DNA of 53,305 bases from Fulvimarina sp. (lineage in GTDB: Bacteria; Pseudomonadota; Alphaproteobacteria; Rhizobiales; Rhizobiaceae): positions 1-53,305 of the forward strand of contig PACL01000097.1 in the NCBI GenBank assembly GCA_002700095.1, given 5' to 3'. The translations under genes and the position numbers were made by a program. The notes below the pieces were generated by a model. That model searched no databases, was not told the DNA's origin, and saw only the letters and a program-made list of their open reading frames with translations. Shown piece after piece: positions 43,401 to 50,093 of the stretch; positions within the stretch are counted from its first letter, which is position 1, and each line of letters begins with the position of its first letter.

Positions 43401-44351
43401 GGCGACCCGCGAGACGAGTTCCGCGGCACTTCTCACAAGACCGCTGACGCCCCAGTCCTCGTCCTCGTTGCGAAAGCCTGTCTCCACCTTCGGCCGCAAC
43501 CGGCAGGTCCCGGCCCGCAGGTCATCGCCGAACCAGGAGACGACGAGCGCCACCCGTTCGAGATGGGGGCAGAGGGCGACGAGCTCGTCGAGGGAGGCGG
43601 CGATGTCGCTGTCGCCGTGAAGGACGTTGCGGTTGATCAGCCGGTCCTCGCCCTCCCTCAGCTCCTCGCGCACGGGCGCAGGGTCGAGGCCGTGTTCGCT
43701 GGCACCGGGAATGATGGTGACGGCGCGGATCTGCTCCTCCAGCCGCCCGATCGGCCGGATCACCTCGCAGGCGATCTGCGGGATCCGGTTGCCGTATCGC
43801 TCCAGCGCCAGGCGCTCGAACACCAGATAGGCGAGCCCGCGATAGGCCGGCGCGTTGCCCTCGCCCTGCTTCACCTCGATCAGCGGGTCCGGCAGCTGCG
43901 TCTCGTCGCCGAGATAGACCCGCAGGTTCACCTCGGAAAGATCGATCTCCTCGCCGTCCGCCCAGACCCGGCGGATCGCCGCGATCGGTCCTTCGCAGAG
44001 CCCCACCGCGACATTGCCGAAATAGCTGTAGGTGGTGATCTCGACGCTCGGGCCGCCCTTGCCGCCCTGGCGCTCGGTCTTGGTCTCCTCCTCGAAGCGC
44101 GTCGTCCAGATCACCTGCCCGGCGATCCGCGCCGTGCCGGCGACGCGGGCGATGCCGCCGCCCTCGTCGGCGGTCATGATGCGGGAGACCTCGAGCCTCG
44201 GCCCTTCGCTCCGCCGGGTCTGGGAAAACAGCGAGCGGTCGATGGCCGATCCCGCCAATGCGCCGGCCGCCCGGCCGATCACCGCGCCGATGGGCCCGCC
44301 GAGGAAACTGCCGATCGCGGCGCCGGCCGCCTGGAGGATGATGGTCGCCAC
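40473..44351 (-). CDS. GTA gp15-like host-specificity/tail tip protein with TIM-barrel-like domain
   Basis: A 1292-residue protein, the largest of the cluster and matching RcGTA gp15 in length and place. The N-terminal 60 residues are Gly/Ala-rich (AAGAAIGSFLGGPIGAVIGRAAG), followed by a GTA TIM-barrel-like glycosidase domain (about residues 430-740: YYPFVLMDVPPG, TYAADWSEYFGYHPEDGSGD, WLTELGCPAIDKGPN), then phage-tail domains and a C-terminal beta-rich region with repeated RASMLAGG and RTRIGGDNWDASE segments. In RcGTA it forms the tip that meets the cell surface. Stop to stop it is intact. Long frames on the opposite strand are shadows. Confidence 0.92.
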   Translation of the reverse strand: MATIILQAAGAAIGSFLGGPIGAVIGRAAGALAGSAIDRSLFSQTRRSEGPRLEVSRIMTADEGGGIARVAGTARIAGQVIWTTRFEEETKTERQGGKGGPSVEITTYSYFGNVAVGLCEGPIAAIRRVWADGEEIDLSEVNLRVYLGDETQLPDPLIEVKQGEGNAPAYRGLAYLVFERLALERYGNRIPQIACEVIRPIGRLEEQIRAVTIIPGASEHGLDPAPVREELREGEDRLINRNVLHGDSDIAASLDELVALCPHLERVALVVSWFGDDLRAGTCRLRPKVETGFRNEDEDWGVSGLVRSAAELVSRVAGSPAYGGTPSDAGVIRAIRAARDRGLKVTYYPFVLMDVPPGNGLADPYGGAEQAAFPWRGRISLDVAVGRAGSPDGSAAARAAVAAFLGSAEPDDFVVFGNRVIYSGPAEWTYRRMIFHQAHLAAAGGADAFVIGSEQRGLTRIRDQEGRFPFVEGLIAIAQGVKAILPDAIVTYAADWSEYFGYHPEDGSGDVFFNLDPLWASPAIDVIGIDDYLPIADWRDGEAEPEWPSIHDRDGLAAEIARGEYYDWYYESEAARAGKLRTPITDGAHGKPWVFRAKDLVSWWSNPHVERRGGVEVAAPTGFVPMAKPIWLTELGCPAIDKGPNQPNLFVDPKSSESDVPHFSTGGRDDLVQRRFLEVHLDHWTPGAENFDEAANPLSPLYGGRMVDPAAIHLWTWDARPFPAFPGRTDVWSDGDNWRLGHWLTGRLGTAPADALVADILAGHGILDHDLTGLEASLTGWVESGPASARESLESLLGLVGAVAHVEDGRLVARSLARLRATGEIAVFVDEDDTPFVETRRAEAAELVDAVSLAFLDVWRDYQSGSAEAMRSSVAAPRRQIVGVPAVMDEDEASRFAAALLAESGTASETASFAVPASDLATTVGDVHRLGGQSGEWLVTRIETGLSRRITARRLPARRGGSAGGGALPTIPPVRPTVASRPFAAFLDLPLPPGAAGFEGARVAIGASPFTGYEVASLFDDGALTVRARVTRPAALGRLTEPLLPGPEGRIDPANQITVALPRGALASLSRASMLAGGNLCAVACENGGFEVLQFEEAEEIAAGEFRLGGLLRAQGGTEDAMAAGASAGALFVLLDGASEAIELTAADVGRTLEFRVQPFGRGRDDGAVVSQDHALGRRSVRPLSPVHVTASFAADGAMSLAWIRRTRIGGDNWDASEVPLGEEAERYRATIADGAGATATIDTGEPRLTLSAADQMARFGALPAHLEVAVAQVSPVWGPGTARRAVFARPG

Positions 44352-44354
44352 GGC

Positions 44355-44786
44355 TCACTCCGGAAAACGGAAGGCGCCGGCGATCCGCCCGCGCCAGCTT
44401 CGTGGCAGCGCCGTCGAGACGACGGCGGCGCCCTCATAGGCATGGATGATGCGGCCGTCTTCGTCGAAGACGGCACAGTGGGTCGCGGGCGCCGATGCGC
44501 GCCAGCGGAACAACAGGACATTGCCGGCCCGCGCCTCGGCGACGGGGATCGGCGCGAGATGGCGCGTCGCCGCCGAAAGCAGCCGGTCCGGCCCTGCCCG
44601 CAGGCTCCAGGTCGTCGCATAGGCGCCCGGCGCTTCCGGCTCCGACCCGTAAAGCTCCCGCCAGATCCCCCGCACCAGCCCCAGGCAGTCGCAGCCGACG
44701 CCCTTCATGGAGCCTTGGTGCCGGTAGGAGGTGCCGAGCCAGCCCCTCGCAGCTAGGAGCACCCGGCGGTCGATATCGTCGCTCAT
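44355..44786 (-). CDS. GTA gp14-like NlpC/P60 peptidase
   Basis: A 143-residue cell-wall peptidase of the GTA tail tip, probably opening recipient peptidoglycan. The catalytic Cys34 stands in GCDCLGLVRG, and His103 in ATHCAVF; both are expected for the NlpC/P60 fold. Its ATG at 44786 overlaps the gp13 stop by four bases. Family length is about 140-150. It lies three bases before gp15. Confidence 0.9.
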   Translation of the reverse strand: MSDDIDRRVLLAARGWLGTSYRHQGSMKGVGCDCLGLVRGIWRELYGSEPEAPGAYATTWSLRAGPDRLLSAATRHLAPIPVAEARAGNVLLFRWRASAPATHCAVFDEDGRIIHAYEGAAVVSTALPRSWRGRIAGAFRFPE

Positions 44787-45685
44787 GGCACCACCGGCGA
44801 GCCGTCGTGGAGATCGCCGCGCCGGGCGACCGCATAGCCGGCGTCGCTGCCGGGAATATGCGGGAACCCCCGGAAGTTCAGCTGGTTGGCGAAGCGGTCC
44901 CGGCAGGTCGCGAACCGCTTGTCGCAGCCCTGGACGATGCGGAAGCGGTCGCCCGCGGTGATGTCCGCGATGATCGTCTCGGCCAGGGTGAAGCGCACCC
45001 GCCCCGCCCCGCCCGATCCGCCCATCTCCGCCGCCGACGCGACGTCGGAGGCGAGCCCGCCGCCGGCGCCGTCGAGAAAGGTCAGCCGCCCGAAGGCGTA
45101 GCGCTCCGCCGGCGCGCCGAGCTCCGTCGCGGTCTCGATCCAGCCGTCGCCGACAGCGTCGACGGCGCATTCCACGGTGAAGGGCGGCAAGGCGACGGCG
45201 AAACGGCAGCGCGCGTCGCCGAGGACGGCGTCGCAGCGCCGCCGGTAGAGCCGGCCCCTGACCGCGTCGAGCCGCGCTGCGATGCTCCGCAGCTCCGCCA
45301 TGAAGCCCGTCTCGCCGCGTTTCACCTCGCCGAGATCCGAGACGTCGATCCTCAGATGGGCCTCGACATTCTGCCAGTCGACGACGAAGGTCTCGATCGT
45401 CGCCCCGTCATAGCGTCCGGCGGCGATATCTGCCTCCTCGATCGCCGCGGAGGACAGCGCCCCGTCCCCCTCGCCGGTGGTCGCGCCGAGGCCGAGCGCC
45501 GCCTCGGCCTCCGAGGCCGACAGGCCGCTCGCCGCCTCGAAGCTTGTGCCGTCGAATGTCAGCGCCTCGTCATGGTCGGTGAAGCCGAGGACGATGCCGT
45601 CCTTGCGCGTCAACCGCCAGCACGTGGCGAGCGTCGTCACCGGCCCCGCGATCGCAGCAGCGAGTTCGGGGGGAAGCGTCCTCAT
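44783..45685 (-). CDS. GTA gp13-like tail hub protein (DUF2163)
   Basis: A 300-residue protein with the DUF2163 opening (LAAAIAGPVTTLATCWRLTRKDG, LGFTDHDEAL) and the C-terminal domain with several Cys (CDAVLGDARC, GCDKRFATCRDRF). In RcGTA such cysteines bind an iron-sulfur cluster in the tail hub; the same spacing is visible here, and the link is inferred. The gene overlaps gp12 and gp14 by four bases each (ATGA junctions). Confidence 0.92.
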   Translation of the reverse strand: MRTLPPELAAAIAGPVTTLATCWRLTRKDGIVLGFTDHDEALTFDGTSFEAASGLSASEAEAALGLGATTGEGDGALSSAAIEEADIAAGRYDGATIETFVVDWQNVEAHLRIDVSDLGEVKRGETGFMAELRSIAARLDAVRGRLYRRRCDAVLGDARCRFAVALPPFTVECAVDAVGDGWIETATELGAPAERYAFGRLTFLDGAGGGLASDVASAAEMGGSGGAGRVRFTLAETIIADITAGDRFRIVQGCDKRFATCRDRFANQLNFRGFPHIPGSDAGYAVARRGDLHDGSPVVP

Positions 45686-46317
45686 GGCCTCACCTCGATC
45701 AGCGGGATGGTGGGGATGTCGCCGGCCTCGAAGGCGGCGATGTTGATGGCGATCTGGTCGGTGTCGAAGCGCACCGGCACGTCGAAGCCGAAGCCGGCGG
45801 TGATCGCCACTCCCTCGCCCGGCGGAGCGTCGAAGGTGACGATCCCGGTCGAGGGATCGACGGTCACCCCCGCCACCGTCTCGATCCCGCCCAGGGCGAT
45901 GCGGACACTGCCGGCGACGGGTTTCTCGATCCGCCGCGCATAGGCGGTCTCGCCGGCGCCGTAGACCTTGACCAGGGAAAACGTCGCCGTCTCGCCGTCG
46001 CCGATGCCGATCGTCTGGTCCAGCGCCGAGATCGGCTGGCCGAGCGGCGCCGAGGCATGGTCGAGCGGGTCGCGAAAGCGAAACCCGGTCAGCCGCCCGC
46101 GCATCGCCTCGAAGAATTCCAGCACCGCGGCGAGATCGGCGAGGCTCTTCAGCCCCGAGCCCGCGTCGTAGCGGCGGACCGAGCGGGCCTGGCGCTGGTT
46201 GCGCTTTTCAAAGCCGGTGGACAGCCGGACGATGTCGGTGCGCCGCTCCGGCCCGCCGCTGGTGCCGAAGGCGACGCGCAGCGGAAAGCGCTCCTCGCTG
46301 AAAGCCGTGATCGCCAT
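45682..46317 (-). CDS. GTA gp12-like distal tail protein (DUF2460)
   Basis: A 211-residue protein of the DUF2460 family. It begins MAITAFSEERFPLRVAFG and has GRLTGFRFRDPLDHAS and a C-terminal FDVPVRFDTDQIAINI, all family hallmarks. It forms the ring between tail tube and hub. One base separates it from the tape-measure gene and it overlaps gp13 by four bases. Confidence 0.93.
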   Translation of the reverse strand: MAITAFSEERFPLRVAFGTSGGPERRTDIVRLSTGFEKRNQRQARSVRRYDAGSGLKSLADLAAVLEFFEAMRGRLTGFRFRDPLDHASAPLGQPISALDQTIGIGDGETATFSLVKVYGAGETAYARRIEKPVAGSVRIALGGIETVAGVTVDPSTGIVTFDAPPGEGVAITAGFGFDVPVRFDTDQIAINIAAFEAGDIPTIPLIEVRP

Positions 46318-46318
46318 G

Positions 46319-46897
46319 TCAGACGCCCCTGCGGCCGCGCGCCGCCGCGCGGGTCAGCATCGCCTGGATCTGCGCCTCGGCCCGGCGGAAGCTCGGCGCG
46401 TCGGGGGTCGAGACGTTGAAGACGATGGTCGGGCCCTCGCGCCCCTGCGGCGCGGCGACCCCGAGGGTCCCGTCGGCGCCCCGCGACAAAGGCAGGATCG
46501 CCTCCGCCCCCGCCTCGCCCATCAGCCCGGTCCGTCCGCCCGCCGGAAAGAACGTCGGCGCGGCGACGACGCCGCCCTTGGCGAAGGGCAGGACGCCGCC
46601 GGTCCCGCCTCCGCCCGGCCCGGCCCCGCCGGAAAACGCGGAAAACACCTGCCCGACGGCGTTCGAGGCGAAGTCGCCCAGCGGCTTCAGCGCCGCGTCG
46701 AGCGCGATGGTCGACAGCCGCGTCGCCAGCTGCTTCAGGACGCCGTCGAGGGAGCGACTGCCGGTGACCGCCCCCGCGAAGGCCGATGTCAGCGCCGAGC
46801 CGAACCGCTCGGCCCGGTCGGAGAGGTCCGACAGCGCCCGGTCGAGACCGGTGGTGTCGGCCCGGATGGCGACGGTGAAGGTCTCGTCCTCGTCCAT
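46319..46897 (-). CDS. GTA gp11-like tail tape-measure protein
   Basis: A 192-residue protein starting with a helical segment (TTGLDRALSDLSDRAERFGSAL), then a hydrophobic Ala/Gly-rich stretch and the FAKGGVV...GGRTGLMGEAGAEAILPLSRG region typical of GTA and small-phage tape measures. The length agrees with RcGTA gp11 (about 220 aa), hence a short tail. ATG 46897 is chosen because the family motif starts soon after; the preceding 130 bp hold a tandem repeat instead of a gene. Confidence 0.9.
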   Translation of the reverse strand: MDEDETFTVAIRADTTGLDRALSDLSDRAERFGSALTSAFAGAVTGSRSLDGVLKQLATRLSTIALDAALKPLGDFASNAVGQVFSAFSGGAGPGGGGTGGVLPFAKGGVVAAPTFFPAGGRTGLMGEAGAEAILPLSRGADGTLGVAAPQGREGPTIVFNVSTPDAPSFRRAEAQIQAMLTRAAARGRRGV

Positions 46898-46962
46898 GGG
46901 TCTCGTCCTGTCTGGGAAAGGTCTTCGTCGGCGCCCGGTCGATGGGCGCGGTCCCGTCGGCC

Positions 46963-47022
46963 GCCATCTCGGTGGCTGCCATCCGGGTGTCCGCCATCCG
47001 GATGGCAGCGATTTCGGCGGGT
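46963..47022. repeat. 15-bp minisatellite between tail chaperone and tape-measure genes
   Basis: Three tandem 15-bp units (GCCATCTCGGTGGCT, GCCATCCGGGTGTCC, GCCATCCGGATGGCA) and a diverged fourth (GCGATTTCGGCGGGT) fill half of an otherwise unusual 130-bp gap in the GTA operon. The units keep a reading frame (MAxTRMAATEMAA-like on the minus strand), but no start site or family is known for it. Confidence 0.7.
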
Positions 47023-47027
47023 CTCGC

Positions 47028-47348
47028 TCAGGCCTTTTGCGCGGGCAGGTCTGCCCCCTGCGGAGCCGTGTCGGGAAACCGCCGCATCAGCCGGGCGAGG
47101 TCGCCGGGCGACGGTGCCACGCCGCTGCGGTCGGCACCGTAAATGCTCGCTAGTTCCCGCGGCGTCAGCTTCCAGAATGCCTCCGACGACAGCCGCAGCA
47201 CGCCGAAGCCCACCTGCATCGCCGCCTCCCAGGGAAACGCCGCCGGCGGATCAATGCCCGCGACCTTGCGGCCGGGATCGCCGGCGGGCAGATCCTGCTC
47301 GAAGGTCTCGCGATCTTGCCCACTGTTCTCAGTGCGCTCAGAACCCAA
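47028..47348 (-). CDS. GTA tail assembly chaperone-like protein (gp10.1 position)
   Basis: A 106-residue frame whose middle matches the small GTA tail protein of the TIGR02216 type: FPWEAAMQVGFGVLRLSSEAFWKLTPRELASIYG. The ATG at 47348 gives about 40 residues before this motif that look poorly conserved; an internal ATG at 47220 would cut the motif. It lies 11 bp after gp10 and before the tape-measure gene, the place of the chaperone that guards the tape measure in phages. Confidence 0.82.
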   Translation of the reverse strand: MGSERTENSGQDRETFEQDLPAGDPGRKVAGIDPPAAFPWEAAMQVGFGVLRLSSEAFWKLTPRELASIYGADRSGVAPSPGDLARLMRRFPDTAPQGADLPAQKA

Positions 47349-47359
47349 ACGCTCGGTGC

Positions 47360-47752
47360 TCAGCCCCCGGTCTCTCCGGTCCCCGCCGCTCGGGCGCCCG
47401 CCACGGGAGGGTTTGCGCTGCCCGTCCCGGCCGCCTCCCCGTGGCTGCCGAAGGCCGCCGCGAGCAGTTCGACGGCGATCGCCGCCGCGCCCGCGGCCGC
47501 CCCCTCGATCTGCATCCGGGCGACCTCCTCGTCGCCGACCTCCGCCCCGCCGCCACGCAGGCCCGCGCCGATGATCCGCGTCAGATCGCGCGCCGACAGC
47601 CGGCCGCCCTGGAACCGTTGCGCCAATGCGCCGAGATCGTCGGCGGCGAAGGCGTCCTCGAGTTCGGCCAGCGCGCCCAGCGTCAGGCAGAGCCGGCGTT
47701 CCTTGCCGTCGATGATGGCGGAGACCTCGCCGCGCCGGCGATTGACCGCCAT
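47360..47752 (-). CDS. GTA gp10-like protein
   Basis: A 130-residue protein of the GTA gp10 family, starting MAVNRRRGEVSAIIDGKE with LCLTLGALAELEDAF, and QGGRLSARDLTRIIGAGLRGGG in the middle. It probably acts in tail assembly together with the following chaperone. ATG 47752 lies two bases after the gp9 stop. The C-terminal 30 residues are low-complexity Ala/Gly-rich. Confidence 0.88.
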   Translation of the reverse strand: MAVNRRRGEVSAIIDGKERRLCLTLGALAELEDAFAADDLGALAQRFQGGRLSARDLTRIIGAGLRGGGAEVGDEEVARMQIEGAAAGAAAIAVELLAAAFGSHGEAAGTGSANPPVAGARAAGTGETGG

Positions 47753-47754
47753 GG

Positions 47755-48168
47755 TCACGCGCCCTCGAAAGCGAGCGCGCCGGCCGATTCCAGCGTCGCC
47801 TCGAAGGTCACCTCGCCATCGTGCTCGCCGCCATATTCCAGCGACGTCACCTGAAACGGCCCGGTGACCGTACCGAAGTCCGGGATCACCGCCTGGAAGG
47901 CCGCGACGCGCGAGGAGAAGAACACCTGCCGCAGCGCCGCGTCCGAGGCGGCGTCCTTGAAGATGCCTGAGCCGGACAGCGCCGCCCGCTGCACCCCGGC
48001 GCCGCCGAGCAGTTCGCGCCAGCGTCCGGTGCTCTCGGAATCGGTGACGTCGACGACCTGCGCGTTGAAGGCGATCCGCCGGCTGCGCAGCCCGGCGATG
48101 GTGGTGAAGTTGCCGTCCCCGTCCTCGTCGATCTTGAGGAGGAGGTCCTTGCCCTTCTGAGCGCTCAT
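47755..48168 (-). CDS. GTA gp9-like major tail protein
   Basis: A 137-residue tail-tube subunit: KGKDLLLKIDEDGDGNFTTIAGLRSRRI at the start, VDVTDSESTGRWREL in the middle and VTSLEYGGEHDGEVTFEATLESAG near the end, all standard for this family. GAAGGGCAAGG-like purine-rich sequence does not precede the start; instead the 187-bp upstream gap has a terminator and several hairpins, so expression may be set separately from gp8. Confidence 0.93.
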   Translation of the reverse strand: MSAQKGKDLLLKIDEDGDGNFTTIAGLRSRRIAFNAQVVDVTDSESTGRWRELLGGAGVQRAALSGSGIFKDAASDAALRQVFFSSRVAAFQAVIPDFGTVTGPFQVTSLEYGGEHDGEVTFEATLESAGALAFEGA

Positions 48169-48221
48169 CTTGGCTGTCCCGTGCTCGCGCCAAAGCCGCG
48201 GCGGTCTCCCGTCGCGGCAAC

Positions 48222-48247
48222 AAAAAAGGCGGCCCGAAGGGACCGCC
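48222..48247 (-). terminator. Intrinsic terminator before the major tail gene
   Basis: On the minus strand GGCGGTCCC-TTC-GGGCCGCC forms an 8-bp stem with one bulged base, followed by TTTTTTG. It is a textbook Rho-independent signal, located after gp8 and 53 bp before gp9. Confidence 0.8.
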
Positions 48248-48294
48248 GCTCACTCGCCAGATCGTCATGTGCCGCCAACGCTGATCAGGCGCCC

Positions 48295-48310
48295 GCGGGG
48301 GTGTCCCCGC
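48295..48310. other. Small hairpin in the gp8-gp9 gap
   Basis: GCGGGG and CCCCGC pair around GTGT. A GGGGCTCCCC palindrome (48331-48340) and a GCCGCG...CGCGGC pair (48196-48219) lie in the same gap. The role is unknown. Confidence 0.4.
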
Positions 48311-48355
48311 ACTCGCCCACCGCTGACGGAGGGGCTCCCCGGAGTCTCGCCAGGG

Positions 48356-48766
48356 TCAGGCCAGCGGCTCGGTCACCGCCCGGAACCGCAGGATGCCGTG
48401 ATAGGCGGAGGAGTCCTCCTCCCGCCGCGCCTCGGCGAATTGCAGCCGCAGGTTCACCAGGTGGTGGCCCTCCAACGGCAGCGCCGCGTCGTTCAGCCGC
48501 TCGGCGACCCTGTCCATGATCTCGTAGGTCTCGGCCTTGCCGCCGCCCTTCGCCCAGACATGCAGCGTCAGGATGTGCTCGGCGCCGTCCTCGGTGCCGG
48601 TCGACCAATCGACGACCGCCGTCCGGCCGAGGGTCAGATAGGGGAAGTTCGCCCGCTCCGGGCGCCGGTCGAACACCTTCGGGCCGCCCAGAAGCGCCGT
48701 CAGCGACGCATCGGACGTCAAAGCCGAAAAGATCGATTCCTGCAGTTCAGCGCTGGGATGTGCCAT
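48356..48766 (-). CDS. GTA gp8-like tail terminator (DUF3168)
   Basis: A 136-residue protein of the DUF3168 family: SAELQESIFSALTSDASLTALLG, VFDRRPERANFPYLTLG and LTLHVWAKGGGKAETYEIMDRV. In RcGTA this forms the ring that ends the tail tube at the head. ATG 48766 has GGGCGAGG just before it. A 111-bp, less GC-rich gap separates it from the preceding small frame. Confidence 0.92.
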   Translation of the reverse strand: MAHPSAELQESIFSALTSDASLTALLGGPKVFDRRPERANFPYLTLGRTAVVDWSTGTEDGAEHILTLHVWAKGGGKAETYEIMDRVAERLNDAALPLEGHHLVNLRLQFAEARREEDSSAYHGILRFRAVTEPLA

Positions 48767-48785
48767 CGTCCTCGCCCTCGTCACG

Positions 48786-48812
48786 ATGCCATGTTCAGGG
48801 TGCCATGTTCAC
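48786..48812. repeat. Short direct repeat before gp8
   Basis: TGCCATGTTCA occurs twice, 14 bp apart, in the AT-richer gap before gp8. It could be chance or a remnant of slippage. Confidence 0.4.
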
Positions 48813-48877
48813 GTTCGTCGACGCCATGAAACACAAAATGAGATGGTGCCACCAGCGCCAAGTTCAACGAAGCGCTC

Positions 48878-49123
48878 TTAACTTTTTCGCGACCTTGCCG
48901 TCGCCGCTCGCGCCAACCCCATAGCGCTCTCGCCCGCCTCGAAGGGATCGGCGAAAATCGCTTTGACTTCATCGGCCTCGCCAAGCCGGGATGTCGCGGG
49001 CAGCCGCGCCTGCGTCCTCACAGGGCGCTCCGCCTTCTGTCGGGCGAGCCCCTTCTCGAAGAGCGATCGCAGTCCCCGTCCGAGCCCGCCTCGCGCCACC
49101 GTCACCGTCAGCCGCATCGCCAT
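48878..49123 (-). CDS. Small basic protein between GTA gp7 and gp8, unknown
   Basis: An 81-residue frame starting MAMRLTVTVARGGLGRG, rich in Arg and Ala, with GEADEVKAIFADPFEAGESAMG in the C-terminal half. Its ATG overlaps the gp7 stop as TGATG, the same junction that gp7 has with gp6, which argues for real translation. RcGTA has no counterpart at this place that I know of. It may be a lineage-specific head-tail accessory protein or a degrading remnant; no family is recognised. Confidence 0.55.
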   Translation of the reverse strand: MAMRLTVTVARGGLGRGLRSLFEKGLARQKAERPVRTQARLPATSRLGEADEVKAIFADPFEAGESAMGLARAATARSRKS

Positions 49124-49455
49124 CAGCGCTCCTCCTCGCAGCGGCAGACGAGATAGCGCCCGCTCTCGTCCGGGTCGTGCACCGACAGGATCGCCAGCCG
49201 CCGGCCGCCGACCCGGAGTGCCATGCCCCGCGCCACATGATCGTTCGCCCGCATCAGCACCCGGTGCGTCACCGTCGCCTCCCGCTGGTCGAAGCGCTCG
49301 CGCGAGGCGACCGCGAGCGGCTCGATGCGCACCGAGAGTTCTCTCACCTCCTGCCATTGCGTCTCGCCGCCTCCCGCCCCGTCCGGCACGACGACCGGCG
49401 CCTCCAGCGCGACGCGGCGGTTGAAGACACCGGGATCGAGGAACAGCGGCGCCAT
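49123..49455 (-). CDS. GTA gp7-like head closure/adaptor protein
   Basis: A 110-residue head-tail adaptor: FNRRVALEAPVVVPDGAGGGETQWQEV, then REATVTHRVLMRANDHVARGM and LSVHDPDESGRYLVCRCEEE, matching the phage head closure (SPP1 gp16-like) family. It starts with a TGATG overlap with gp6 and ends with the same overlap with the following small frame. Confidence 0.9.
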   Translation of the reverse strand: MAPLFLDPGVFNRRVALEAPVVVPDGAGGGETQWQEVRELSVRIEPLAVASRERFDQREATVTHRVLMRANDHVARGMALRVGGRRLAILSVHDPDESGRYLVCRCEEER

Positions 49456-50012
49456 CAGATCCGCACCCGCCGGTAGGGCGCCAGCAGTCGCTCGGCGATG
49501 GCTGGCCGCAGCGCGGGCTGCAGGCCCGGCTCGACCAGCGCCCGCGCCTCGTAGCTGGCGGCGACGATCGCCTTCAGCGCCAGCAGCAGGCCGGCCGGGC
49601 AGGCGCCGGCCGCAAATCCCGCAGAGAACTCGATCTCGACGCCGTTCGCCGCCGCCGCGACGACGCTCCCCGCCAGCCGGAAGCCGTCGAGGCCCACCGG
49701 CCGCTCGACGATTGCGTCTTGCGGCGTGAACACCGCCGGGTTGCCGGAAGCGTCATAGGCGGTGACGGCATCGACCGAGACCAGCGGGCGGCGCGTTGCC
49801 TCGACCCAGCCGTCGCAGGGCGCCGGATCGAGCGACAGGCGAAAGCTGCGGGCGACGAGCGACAGCCCGGTCTCACCCTCGATCGCCTCGCGCCCCGCCC
49901 GGATCAGATCGGCGATGAGGGCGTCCTCGTCGTCCCGCTCGATCCGCGCCCAGGCTTTCGCATCGGCCAGCGTCAGCGGCTCGGCGGCAAGGCCGAGATC
50001 GATCGTCGTCAT
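49455..50012 (-). CDS. GTA gp6-like head-tail connector
   Basis: A 185-residue adaptor with the family start LAAEPLTLADAKAWARIERDDEDALIADLIRAGREAIEG and the VEIEFSAGFAAGACPAGLLLALKAIVAA region of phiE125 gp8-like connectors. It binds below the portal. Its start lies 81 bp after the capsid stop, with a strong hairpin between them. Confidence 0.91.
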   Translation of the reverse strand: MTTIDLGLAAEPLTLADAKAWARIERDDEDALIADLIRAGREAIEGETGLSLVARSFRLSLDPAPCDGWVEATRRPLVSVDAVTAYDASGNPAVFTPQDAIVERPVGLDGFRLAGSVVAAAANGVEIEFSAGFAAGACPAGLLLALKAIVAASYEARALVEPGLQPALRPAIAERLLAPYRRVRI

Positions 50013-50035
50013 CGAAAAACTCTCCGGAAAATGCC

Positions 50036-50064
50036 GAAAGCCCGGCGGGGATCGCCGGGCTTTC
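50036..50064 (-). terminator. Strong hairpin after the major capsid gene
   Basis: A perfect 12-bp stem (GAAAGCCCGGCG with CGCCGGGCTTTC, 5-nt loop) lies 30 bp past the gp5 stop, followed on the minus strand by GGCATTTTCC. It probably attenuates transcription into gp6 or protects the capsid mRNA. Confidence 0.7.
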
Positions 50065-50093
50065 GATGGGTTTCGGGTCGGATGGGGCTGCGC

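Noticed and set aside
40284..44756. 1490-codon open frame on the plus strand opposite GTA gp15 and gp14
   Set aside because: It mirrors the minus-strand codons of well-recognised GTA genes; its Arg/Asp/Gly-rich sequence has no family motif. It is a high-GC antisense shadow.
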